A stretch of DNA of 64,000 nucleotides from Leishmania martiniquensis (Eukaryota; Euglenozoa; Kinetoplastea; Trypanosomatida; Trypanosomatidae), in NCBI RefSeq assembly GCF_017916325.1, contig NC_090167.1, positions 228,501 to 292,500 on the forward strand, read 5' to 3'. Shown here piece after piece: positions 1 to 9,049 of this stretch (within the stretch, counting starts at the first letter, position 1; each line of letters opens with the position of its first letter). A model generated the notes under the pieces. That model was not told the origin of the DNA and made no database searches. It saw only the letters and a list, made by a program, of their open reading frames with translations. Position numbers and translations under genes: made by a program.

Positions 1-1
1 T

Positions 2-1459
2 GCGAAACATGTGACGGGGGTGCTCAACCTCCAGGAGAAAGGCGAGCATGCCAACTGCGGCCCCGACGGCATCTACGAGAGCAGCGGCTACAGCTACAAC
101 GGGGCAGAAGATCTGATGCCGCACGGCATCGCGTACTACGAGTTTCCGTGGCCAGACATGACGGCCCCGCAGCAGGATATTGTATTGCGCAGTGTGCAAG
201 TCATGGACTACCACATCAAGCAGAAGGGTAAGGTCCTTGTGCACTGCCATGCTGGGCTCGGTCGCACCGGGCTCATGATTGCGTGCTACTATGTGTACAG
301 TCAGCACATCCCGTCCCGCGAAGCAATCGCGCTGGTGCGCAAGTGTCGTCCTGGCGCTATTCAGACGAATCGCCAGGCACAGTTCATTGCAGACTTCGAG
401 AAGCATCTGTGGCGACTGTCACAGGCGTTCCGGGTTGAAATATCGGATGCTCTCATTGACCTTAACCTCTTCATTCAGAGGCAGCGCCTTGTCCTGCACG
501 GCGAGCAGGCGGATCTGTACAAAAGCGTACCGCTCTTCCTCCACACCATCTTGTGCCGTCTGCTCAACCTTACGAAGGCCGACCCAGAGGCAGCGCGCCG
601 GGCATTGCAGTCTCTTGGCCCTAGCGCTGCACCATCGGAGGCGACGCTGTCAGCGTGCCGCATTGCCATCAACCGCCGCCGGTTCCGCGTGCAGAGTGTG
701 CGTGATGTGTCCATCCTGAGTTTCCTCGTCTGCGACTGGTTCCGCAGCACATCGTCTCCGGCACTGACGGAGGAGAACTGCGATCAGATCGTGGAGAGCA
801 AGCGGAAGTTCTTCTCGAACCGGGAGGGCCTGCCGCTGGAGATTCGTCAAATCTTGTCGAAGCCGACGCGCCACACGCTGGGAATGGTGATTTCGGCGTT
901 CTTTACCATCTCAAGGCAAGCGAGCGTTAGTCTGAGGAACTACGCCTTCCGCTGTCTCGTCGACTCCTTCAACCACGCCTTCAACCCCATCAAGGTGCGC
1001 CACAGTCCGCTGGAGCGCCAGCTCATACATGAGTTTTTCATCGAGTGGGGCAAGAGCGTGGGAGACATGTATTTCAACTACGACGCGGTACCCGCCGCGC
1101 ATCGCACCATCAAGCGGATTGCGCTGGCCTCCTCGATCGTGCTGGAGGCGACGAAGACGACGGATCCGCCGCGAAGGAAGCCGCTTGTTGCTGGGATTCT
1201 TCCCCTGCTTTCGGCCACGTCGGAGGTGCCTGGCACCCCAGCCAAGCGGAAAGGGTCCCAGGTCTCGCCGCGGGCCTTTTCTACACCAAGTCGCGCATCG
1301 CGTGTGTACAATGTGCACCCCCCCGCGCACACGGACTCGAAGAAAACAACCCGCCGCTGGCGGCAACATCTTCACCGCCACCACACAGAGAGCTCATTTG
1401 GCAGCAGCGAACAAAAACATCCGCCATCATCTCCGGCCAGCCCTGCGGCAGGGCGCTGA
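2..1459 (+). CDS. PTPDC1-like protein tyrosine phosphatase, 5'-truncated by the window edge
   Basis: The reading frame is open from base 2 and has no ATG before the conserved domain, so the true start lies upstream. The phosphatase domain is clear. A WPD loop (bases 149-157, FPWPDM) carries the general acid Asp, and the P-loop HCHAGLGRTG (bases 242-271) contains the CX5R signature with Cys at 245-247 and Arg at 263-265. The phrases GVLNLQEKGEHANCG and RPGAIQTNRQ closely match PTPDC1-type phosphatases; in animals that family is linked to cilia and cytokinesis. A long, mainly helical middle region follows. The last 120 or so residues are basic, Ser/Pro/His-rich and probably disordered. Expected activity is dephosphorylation of phosphotyrosine, perhaps with dual specificity; the substrate is unknown. 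The family call is firm; a flagellar role is inferred. Confidence 0.88.
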   Translation, partial: AKHVTGVLNLQEKGEHANCGPDGIYESSGYSYNGAEDLMPHGIAYYEFPWPDMTAPQQDIVLRSVQVMDYHIKQKGKVLVHCHAGLGRTGLMIACYYVYSQHIPSREAIALVRKCRPGAIQTNRQAQFIADFEKHLWRLSQAFRVEISDALIDLNLFIQRQRLVLHGEQADLYKSVPLFLHTILCRLLNLTKADPEAARRALQSLGPSAAPSEATLSACRIAINRRRFRVQSVRDVSILSFLVCDWFRSTSSPALTEENCDQIVESKRKFFSNREGLPLEIRQILSKPTRHTLGMVISAFFTISRQASVSLRNYAFRCLVDSFNHAFNPIKVRHSPLERQLIHEFFIEWGKSVGDMYFNYDAVPAAHRTIKRIALASSIVLEATKTTDPPRRKPLVAGILPLLSATSEVPGTPAKRKGSQVSPRAFSTPSRASRVYNVHPPAHTDSKKTTRRWRQHLHRHHTESSFGSSEQKHPPSSPASPAAGR

Positions 1460-3183
1460 TGCAGCGGCGCCCTTCGCCTTTTCTTGATCTGTGTGCGGGT
1501 GTGTTTTACCACGCCTCTCTCTTCTCCGGCTCCTTCCCCTGCATGTACCCCCCGCCCGCCTCCACCCTGTGACGCGCGCGCACATACACACAGACAGACA
1601 CACACACACACGCACACGCATGCACGAGTGAGGCATAGGCGTAGCAGCAACAGCAGAGCAGCACCGCTGCCGTTGTCTTGTCCACGTCGCTGGGTCCCCT
1701 CTCATCTGCCCTCCGCTCCTTCGGGTGAGTGCGTGCGTTCGAGCCTCGTTCCGCCTCTCTCTTTTCTTGCGTTGGGACGGCCAATGCGCGAAGTGCTCGA
1801 CGCTTTCTCTCTCTCTGTAGTGAGCCTTTCTTTCTTTGCTCAAACGCGTTCCCACCCTCTCCTCTGTCATCGCCACTGCCACTTTCTTTCATCTGCATCG
1901 CCCACTCGCCCTCAGCCCCACGGGGACTTCTTCCCCCCTTTTTCCGTTTCGGCTTCCATCTCTTTTTTTTTGGGTTCGTTTTGCTCTGCCCTCTGTCCTC
2001 TCCACTCCTCCCTCTATGGCGCCTCTCGTCGTGCTTTTTCGTTTTGTTGTGTGCTTCTTTCACACGCATCTGTACTTCCCTGCCTTCTCAGTTCGCGGGG
2101 CTTGAAGCGGCGCGCACATACCCATCCCTACATGCGCACAGAGGTGGGCGCACGCACGCGGACGGAAACAAGCGTGCGCTGCTCGGCACCGCCTGCTTTC
2201 ACTGCACGCTCCATTCGCTAGTCCCCGGCCGACTTGCACACAAACAAACACATACACACCGAGGCCAATGGATCCCTTAAAAGGATGGTACGGATGACGT
2301 TACACTGTGTGCCCGGCGCTGTGTGTAAGTGTAAGTGCGTGTGTGTGTGCGCGCCTGCAAGTGCCTCTGTGCGCACTGCTCTTCGCTCTTCTTCACAGGT
2401 TGTCTGCTGTCCACGCGCCTGCCCTCCACTGCAGCTATTTGGATTCTTTCTCTTCCTTTTGTCATGTGAGCCTCCCCTGTGTGGCTTTGGCTGCTCTCTC
2501 TTCCTCTCGCGTCCTCTTTTCTTCCTTTGCTGCGACGCTGTCAAGACTCTCTCGCCGCCATCGGCTTCCGGAAGAGGGGTGAAGAGGGCGGCCCCCCCTC
2601 CTATCCCACACCCAAACACACAAAAAAACACAAGAGAAAAAAACAAGAAAAAAAGTGCGAACGGAAATGCGAAGAGTCACCCTCGTGGGAGAAGCGGCGG
2701 CGCTTCTTTGCTCGTCTTGCGGCCGCTGGGGAACGCCCTCGCAATCTGTTTCGCGGACAGGATCGCTTGCTCATGTGTGTGTGTGTTTGCTCTTCTTTTC
2801 GCGCTCTCTGCGCGCAATGAAGAGGCAGGTCGGCGAGGCTTGTGCAGTGATTCAGCCCTTGTGTGACACGTACATCTTGAGCACCTTGCTTTTCTCTGTT
2901 GTATGTGCAGGCGCATGTGTACATGTGTGCGTGTGCTGTGAAAAGGGTGCATGTCTGCTGCTGCTGGTCGGCCCCGTCAAGCTCTCTTCTCGTCTATCAT
3001 GTACCTCTGCACTTCCTACTCATCCCTCCCCCCCCCCACACTGCTTGGGAGCTCCACCTACATATATGCATCCTTGCATGCAGAACACAGCGTTGGACAC
3101 AAGCACCCCCCATACACACACAGGCACCCATTGCTTATATAGTCCCTCTCCTTGTGCCTGCGTGGAGGGAGGGAGAAAGGGCA
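1460..3183. other. Intergenic region: CA repeats and pyrimidine-rich tracts
   Basis: No supportable gene. It holds an interrupted CA microsatellite (about 1579-1620), long C/T-rich runs on the + strand, an A-rich patch (2620-2655) and further GT/CA stretches. Pyrimidine runs near 2990-3045 followed by AG are plausible trans-splicing signals for the next gene. Open frames on both strands here are Ser/Pro/Cys/His-rich translations of low-complexity DNA. Confidence 0.7.
1579..1620. repeat. Interrupted (CA)n microsatellite
   Basis: CA/CAGA dinucleotide-type repeat in the intergenic region after the phosphatase gene. Such tracts are common in trypanosomatid spacers and often length-polymorphic. 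Confidence 0.8.
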
Positions 3184-4032
3184 ATGCGGATGCAGCGCAG
3201 CCGCGTGCTCCGTGGACGGACAGAGCGTGGCCTTTACTTCCCCATCAACCACCGAATCGTTGATCAGCGTAACACCTCAGTGTCTGGCGCGGAGGAGGCG
3301 GATATTCAGTCCCGTTACCGACGCCAGCTGCGGTCAAGTTTTGTGACCGGGGAGACGCGACAGACGGAGCCGCCGTCGTGGAGCCAGCGCATTCGCCCTA
3401 CGCACTTTCTCTCGCTCCCGCTGCCGGCCCGATGCACGCTGCGTGTGCGCGTGAAGCAGATGCAGGACAGCATGATATTCGCAAATCAGCTCGTCGAGCC
3501 GCTTCTGATTCCTTCCGCGAAGCTACACGTCACCTTGGGGGTCATGTCCCTTGACGGCGGAGCGGCTGCAGCTGAGGGTGCCCTGTCCCCTTCAGAATCG
3601 AATGTGCTGGCGGCCATCCAAGACTGCATCAGCCAGGCCTTTCATGATGCCTGCAAGGAGCCGTTGCAGCTGCGCTTTCGCGGTCTCGGTACCTTTGGAC
3701 GTGGACGAGTGCTGTTCGCGAGATGCATTGCCGAGGCGCAGTTCACAACACTAGACATGCTTGTCCGCCGCATTCGACGAGACGTAGGACTGGGCTTGGG
3801 GGTGGACATGAAAGGCAACCCGCACGACTCGTACGTGCCTCACGTCACCGTCGCCAAAATCCGTCCATCGCAGACGGAAGAGTTCGGCCGTCAGCTTCCC
3901 ATGTCGATGTGGGCAGATCACCAGCATCACGACTTTGGCGACGTCGCCTTCAGCAGGATCGACCTATGCAGCATGAAGGGCGAGAGCGAGAATGGTTACT
4001 ACCACGTCGTGTCCTCTGCCGCACTGAGATAG
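3184..4032 (+). CDS. AKAP7/2H phosphoesterase-like (2'-5' RNA ligase fold) protein
   Basis: A 282-residue protein. The open frame runs upstream but its first part is translated microsatellite-like DNA, so I start at the ATG at 3184; a second ATG follows two codons later. The 2H hallmark is two HxT motifs: H115-V-T117 (LHVTLGV) and H220-V-T222 (VPHVTVAKI), about 105 residues apart. The entry strand RPTHFLSLPL (71-80) and the LRFRGLGTFGRGRVLFA segment (162-179) fit the AKAP7 nuclear-localised-domain branch. 2H proteins usually bind or cleave 2'-5' or cyclic phosphate RNA ends; some of this branch cleave 2'-5' oligoadenylate. No clear targeting signal is visible; the N-terminal 60 residues are Arg-rich. 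Both HxT motifs are intact, so activity is plausible, but the substrate is unknown. Confidence 0.82.
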   Translation: MRMQRSRVLRGRTERGLYFPINHRIVDQRNTSVSGAEEADIQSRYRRQLRSSFVTGETRQTEPPSWSQRIRPTHFLSLPLPARCTLRVRVKQMQDSMIFANQLVEPLLIPSAKLHVTLGVMSLDGGAAAAEGALSPSESNVLAAIQDCISQAFHDACKEPLQLRFRGLGTFGRGRVLFARCIAEAQFTTLDMLVRRIRRDVGLGLGVDMKGNPHDSYVPHVTVAKIRPSQTEEFGRQLPMSMWADHQHHDFGDVAFSRIDLCSMKGESENGYYHVVSSAALR

Positions 4033-5066
4033 AGGAGCGCTGCGGGGATCACGTGGGGGGGGGCTTGCGCGCGGGTATCCGAAGCGCCACCGCACTCGTG
4101 GATGCGGTGGTGGCGGTTATGGCGTCTCTTTATCTGTGACGGGGGAGGCGAGAGGGGGTGCATGTGGTCCGCAGCGCTTCGTTAAGCCGCTCTTTGTCGA
4201 GAGTTTCTATTTCTGGCGACGGTATGCCCTTGTTGGCGGCTGAAGAGGCGGCAGTGGATGGCGAGGCTCCATCCCCCCCTCCCCCCTTTGCTCTGTCTGG
4301 TGGCGGGAAAGAGGTGAGGCTGACCCCGTCGCGCCGGGGAGCTCGCCTCCATCGAAGGAGCGGACGGAGACCGACAAATAGAGGACCTGCACGCAAGCAG
4401 TCTGTGCGATCCCATGCGAGCGTATTCGGTAGGCTGGCCGCCACCGCAGCGCGTCGCCGTAGGCCACACACTTTGGAGGGAGGGCAGCGAATATGTGTGC
4501 TCACAGCAGCATGCCACATCTCCAATCACTTATCCTTCGCAGGTTGCCCCTTTTTTTCTTGGTTTTGAAAGGGGGGCCCATGATGTGCAACGAGGCAGAA
4601 CCGAGCATACGGGGTGGGGGTAGGAGCAGTAAAAGAGGCGGAATCTGTGTGTGTGTGTGTTTGAGGGAGTGGGGGAGGCACTGGCGGTTCCCATTGTGCC
4701 TCATTGCTGCCTTTTTGTCTCCATACGCGCATGCCCCCCTCTCCGTAGAGGTGCGGCTCTTGGCAGTCGATGCCTTCTCTGACGTGGCTGTTCTCTACGC
4801 TCTCCCTTCGGTGCTCTCACTTTTTCAAGTCGGCTTGCATTTCTCTTCTCCACTCCTTTGCTGCTGTCTTCCCCCCTCTCTTCGTGGGTGGGAGCGCGTG
4901 CGCGACGCACCGCCGGCGGACTCGCTCTTTCCCCGTCAAGAGGGCGCCTCTCTCCCCTCCCACTCCACCGCCGCGCACACACACGCACACACACCGACAA
5001 AGCACAAACACTTACGCATACACCTCTCTGCTTGCATAGCGTATCCTCCTGCTCCCGATTTCGATC
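4033..5066. other. Intergenic region
   Basis: No supportable gene. It contains a GT tract (4646-4661), C/T-rich runs (4800-4880), and a CA-rich stretch (4975-5000) just upstream of the centrin-like gene. Confidence 0.7.
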
Positions 5067-5696
5067 ATGCTTGCAGGAGCGAAGAAAAGTACCCTCTCGG
5101 GGACCGGCAAGTCGGCCAAGGCTAACACCCTTTGCGCCTCCAGTGGCGCCGATTCAAAGCACGGCGCCGCACCATCGCCGTTCACTCCAGCGACGCTGCT
5201 GGAGGTGCCGCCAGAGTACAAGCAGCAGCTGCGCCAGGCATTCGATAAGTTTGACGACGCCGGCAAAGGATTTATACCTGCGCACGAGGCGGTGGTGGCG
5301 CTCTATGCACTCGGGTACGATGTCAGTCGCGCAGAGCTGCAGGAGCTGCTGGAAGAGGTTGGTGCTGCCGGTGCTGAGGTCATTGACTTTAATGACTTCT
5401 ACAGCGTCTTAGTGCTGAAGATGACCAAGAAGGAGAGTAAGAGTGAGTCTGTGCGTTCTTTTAAACAGATGGACCTCGATGACAAGGGGTACATCAGCCT
5501 CGAAGATTTGCGCTCGATGGCCAACTCGCTGCATATGAGCTTGACAGATGACGAGCTGTCCGAGATGGTGCTGTTTGCGCGCTCCGTCGGGTACCACACG
5601 CCCGCGCAAGGACAGTCCGAGTTCGACGCGAGGGATGCGCTGACAGTCTCGGAGGCCGAGTATCTGCGCTTGATGAAGCGAGCCAACGTTTACTGA
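5067..5696 (+). CDS. Centrin-like EF-hand protein
   Basis: A 209-residue protein starting at the ATG at 5067. About 45 Ser/Ala/Lys-rich residues precede a centrin/calmodulin-like body. The first EF-hand helix-loop (QAFDKFDDAGKGFIPAHE, about 57-74) and the third (QMDLDDKGYISLEDL, about 134-148) are recognisable. The second (about 94-112, ending DFNDF) and fourth (about 160-200) are weak. In loop 1 only positions 1 (D63) and 12 (E74) are canonical; loop 3 keeps D136, D138, G141 and D147. Calcium binding is therefore probably weak or limited to one site. Centrins organise basal bodies and related cytoskeletal structures; this one is divergent and could belong to another branch of flagellar EF-hand proteins. 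Confidence 0.8.
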   Translation: MLAGAKKSTLSGTGKSAKANTLCASSGADSKHGAAPSPFTPATLLEVPPEYKQQLRQAFDKFDDAGKGFIPAHEAVVALYALGYDVSRAELQELLEEVGAAGAEVIDFNDFYSVLVLKMTKKESKSESVRSFKQMDLDDKGYISLEDLRSMANSLHMSLTDDELSEMVLFARSVGYHTPAQGQSEFDARDALTVSEAEYLRLMKRANVY

Positions 5697-7014
5697 GTGG
5701 GCCGTGCGCTCAGTGTGGACGCGATTAAGCGCCTTGACGGATTTGCGCAGTTGCTGAAGTGGCGCCACCCGTGCCGTTGGTACTTTGCGTGCAACCGCGA
5801 TGTGTGCTCCTGCTGCGGCTGTTGCGCAGATCGATTGCGCACAAAATCAGAGGGCTTGCTGATCAAGGCGAGTAATCGAGCAACACTGCACTCGACGCAG
5901 TGCGTCCTAACAGCGGAATGCGGGGCCGGTGCGCCCGCTGTCATGTACACTACAACGCCAAACGCACTTCAAAGTGTAGTCAGCAAAGAAAAAAAGCGAC
6001 GCGATACGAACAACAACATCTGTGGCGCTCCTTTGGGATGCACGAAGTTGCCCGCTTTGAGTACAGCGCCTCTCTCTCTCTCTTTCACTCCTTTGCGTGT
6101 GCTGTTCAATGTCGAGCGATGCGTCTGTCGAAGCTGGACGCAGTCGCTGGGCCCAGAGGGCACATGCCGCGTAATATCGGCGGAAGTGAGTGAGAGGGAG
6201 AAGAGAGAGCGTGAGACGAGAGGGTGTGGAACAGAAAAACGCGCCGCACTTTTTTCCCCTCCACGCTCCTTCAAAGCGGAGGGGGAGGGGCACGCGCGAA
6301 GGGAGAACGGTGGGCCATCCTTCTCTTTGCTCTCGTCGCCAGCCTAATCAAGCACTAGTGAAGCTGGCCAACATCTCTGCGTGACAAGAGTGGGCGCCTG
6401 GTGCTATTCCTTTCTGGATGCCTCTTGTAGGCTGCCCCCTCTTCTGATGCAGTTGTCTTCGTTGGCCCCGGTGGCTTTCGCCTCTCGCTGCTCTTCGCCT
6501 GCCCGTGGCGCGATCGCTTGCGCCAGCATGGTGGAATGTGCGCCGTTCCCTTGAACCTTTACGCTTGGAACGGCTCCTCTGACAGTTTTCGCTTTTTCGC
6601 GTGCGGGGTCGTGCTGCCGCATTGCACGGCGGCTCAAACCGCTCCTCTCTCCCGAATCGTCTGGGGTATAGGCGGGGAAACAATCGAAGCGAATCCTCCC
6701 CTCTCTCCCCCTCCCCCCTCCCCCTCCCTCCAAATAAAAGAGGAACGGCTGCCTCCTCCCTCACCCCCGGTGTGCCAGCGCGCACGTCGGCCTCTGTACG
6801 CTTGCGCGGGCGAAACGACGCGAGAACCCCAGTTACTGACCGAGACGTCAAGGGGCATACTGCCACTACACCCCTCACGCTTCCACAGCACAACAGTCAG
6901 TGTAGTCATTGATAGCGCTTGCACACGCCACTCACCTGCCGACACACGCGCACGGAGAGGCGCTGCTTCATCGTCCCGCAGTTTAGCGAGCTGTTAGCGT
7001 CACACAGCGCCGGC
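5697..7014. other. Intergenic region
   Basis: No supportable gene. The region has moderate GC content, a short A-rich patch near 5988-6000, a TC repeat near 6068-6085 and a C-rich pyrimidine block (6695-6735) that may serve trans-splicing of the next gene. Confidence 0.65.
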
Positions 7015-7917
7015 ATGTCCATCTTCGGCGTCTCGTCTTACTTTCTGTGGACGCAGAAGGGACAGACGGTGCTTCCACTTGTGCGGGGAAGCGGCTTTCT
7101 AATGGAGTTTGAGCAGCGGAACACCTTCTACAGCTACCACGTCCTATCCGCAGCGCACGTCACGTGCCCGGTCAAGCACCGGAAGCTGTACGGTGACACT
7201 ATAGGACTCAAGGCGATTGGGGAGCGGCACATTAGCACCCGCTTGCTCATGCCAGACGAGGTTACGCACAAGGTTCTGTCATCTTTCGAGCTCGAGTTCA
7301 GGCAGCACTGCATGCCAAACGCTGATGTTGCGTCGCTGCGTCTGCATAGGGAGAAGGAGTTCATGGAGGCAATGCAGCTACCAAAAGCGAACTGCACCGG
7401 CGCCGCATCTCCGCTGCAGGTGATCGAGCCAGATCTGGACCGCATCGATGAGGGGGATCATCTGATCTTGTGTGGTGTGCACACGGAGGAGGAGCGGGCA
7501 AACGCGAACGACGACGGACTGACGCTTATCCCGATGCGCTTAGCTGCTACGTGTAAGGCGGCCCTCGTGTCGCTTGACTACGGTACCGTTCTGTTGGCCT
7601 CCATCGATGGCCTAGCCGAGGAGGCAAGGCAATGTGCCGGCGCAGCTTCTGCGAGTGGTCATGTTCAAGTGCCGCCGCTGCCGTTGAGCATGTGTGGCGG
7701 CCCGGTGCTGCGGCGTTCGTCTGGAAAGTGCGTTGGCGTCATTGCAGCGCGGGTGATGAAGAACGCTCCACCACGCGATCCGCACTCCGCCTCGCTCTAC
7801 CAGGACCCTTATCTGGACATCTCCGAGCACGTCGCCCTGCACGCTTACTGGCCTCTCGATGTTGCGTTCGTTCCTATTGGTGAGTTCCACGACCCCCTCC
7901 GTCGGTGCGAGGTCTAA
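7015..7917 (+). CDS. Trypsin-fold protease-like protein with Cys at the nucleophile position
   Basis: A 300-residue protein. The frame opens upstream with a TTG but the first ATG is at 7015, so I start there. A chymotrypsin-like layout is visible. RGSGFLMEF (24-32) and YHVLSAAHV (41-49) give the strand and the catalytic His (H48). ADVASLRL (103-110) resembles the strand carrying the catalytic Asp (D104). LSMCGGPVLRRSSGKCVGVI (224-243) matches the GDSGGP-type nucleophile loop and the strand after it, but with Cys227 in place of Ser. A Cys there recalls the GxCGG motif of 3C-like cysteine proteases. About 110 residues, longer than usual, separate Asp from Cys. No signal peptide, transmembrane segment or PDZ domain is seen. 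It could be an active cysteine protease or a non-catalytic relative. Substrate and location are unknown. Confidence 0.6.
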   Translation: MSIFGVSSYFLWTQKGQTVLPLVRGSGFLMEFEQRNTFYSYHVLSAAHVTCPVKHRKLYGDTIGLKAIGERHISTRLLMPDEVTHKVLSSFELEFRQHCMPNADVASLRLHREKEFMEAMQLPKANCTGAASPLQVIEPDLDRIDEGDHLILCGVHTEEERANANDDGLTLIPMRLAATCKAALVSLDYGTVLLASIDGLAEEARQCAGAASASGHVQVPPLPLSMCGGPVLRRSSGKCVGVIAARVMKNAPPRDPHSASLYQDPYLDISEHVALHAYWPLDVAFVPIGEFHDPLRRCEV

Positions 7918-9049
7918 AGGAGGAATAGGGAAGAGAGAGAGAGCGGCAGTGGCGGTATTGGTGTTGGTGGTGGTGGTGGTCCCTTTCAGCGTCTGCGTGC
8001 TTTTGGTCATACCCAGGACCCGGCGCCTCGTGATGAAGCGCACTGCGCCGCGCCGCAGTGACAGAGCGAAAGTTTTGGGAGGATGAAAACGGGGGCGAGA
8101 AGGGCGTGAAGAGGTCGGCTTGTGCGTGCGATGGGGACTTCCTGTCGGTCGCTGCGCTGAACCGACGAATAGGCTTGCCAAGACGGTCCCCCTGCCGCAG
8201 TGTGCTCCTCCGTCGCCATATGCGCGCATGTGCCTGCCTGTGCATGTGCATGGACCGGAGGCGCTTACCCTCCGACAACCTGTGAAGCCTCTCTCGCCCA
8301 CGCCGACGCTGCTCTCTGAGGCGTCCTTCCGTTTTAGCTCCTCCCTCTTCGAATGACCGGTTGCTCTCTTCGGTCCACAGAAACAACTCGCAGTTGCAAG
8401 ACGCTGAAGAAGGAGGACGGCACCTTTGCCATCTCTTCGCACTCCCCTTGCCGCGACGCGTCCTCGGGCAGGCGTGTAGGTCGTGATGAGGAGGGTGCGC
8501 GACTCGCTGCCCTCCGCTGCTCACTGTGCCCCCCCCAACTTTCCTTCCGCGCGATATGGTTGAGAAGAGGGGGCTGTAACTCCAGTGTGGAGCGGAGAGC
8601 CCTTCTTCTGATATCTGCTGCAGCAAACATCAGCCTCCCTGACCAGTCTGCCTTCGAGCTCCCCTTTACGTCATTTCCACTTTTGTGCCCTTCTCTCGTC
8701 ACCGTCGCTTGTGCGTGTGTTGTGTGTCCTTCTCGGCGCTGTGCACCGTCGCAAAAAATCCCCACACCGCCTTCCTCCTCCCCTCTTCTGCTGTGCCGAC
8801 AACTCTTTCGCACTGCTCCACGAATACGTGCATATACCCGTGGACACTTGTTGCATGTGCCCATCTCGCGGTGTTTTGGCCTTTGCCACTCCACTCGTGA
8901 GCTCAAACACGCCGGCCGTAGTGGCGCGCATACGTAGCAAACAAAGATACAGACCCCCCACACACACACACTCACAAGGAGGGCTGTGCGAGGGCCCTGG
9001 AGTGACCTTAGCTCTTTTCTTTTGCTGCTCTGCAGGTGGGACTCATCTG
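7918..9049. other. Intergenic region
   Basis: No supportable gene. A GGT-type run occurs near 7966-7980. The stretch 8080-8640 is of balanced composition with no coding signal. From 8690 on it becomes C/T-rich and ends with a CA tract (8958-8972) and the splice-acceptor-like sequence annotated separately. Confidence 0.65.
9011..9035 (+). promoter_or_regulatory. Predicted spliced-leader acceptor for the kinesin gene
   Basis: A polypyrimidine tract (9011-9033, mostly T and C) ends in CAG with the AG at 9034-9035, 14 bases before the kinesin ATG. This fits a kinetoplastid trans-splicing acceptor and supports the start at 9050 over the upstream in-frame extension. Confidence 0.55.

Noticed and set aside
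1506..2069. 187-codon open frame on the - strand
   Set aside because: Lys/Arg/Glu-rich reading of C/T-rich spacer DNA; the pattern arises from purine repeats.
2899..3183. N-terminal extension of the 2H phosphoesterase frame
   Set aside because: The in-frame upstream stretch is His/Thr/Pro/Cys-rich from CA repeats, and lies across probable splicing signals.
7015..7917. Viral origin of the Cys-type trypsin-fold gene
   Set aside because: Codon use and context match neighbouring genes and only the CGGP loop recalls 3C proteases; a Ser-to-Cys change in a cellular protein is simpler.
8711..9049. N-terminal extension of the kinesin frame
   Set aside because: The 113 extra codons are low-complexity, lie upstream of a strong splice acceptor, and kinesin-2 motors start near the chosen ATG.
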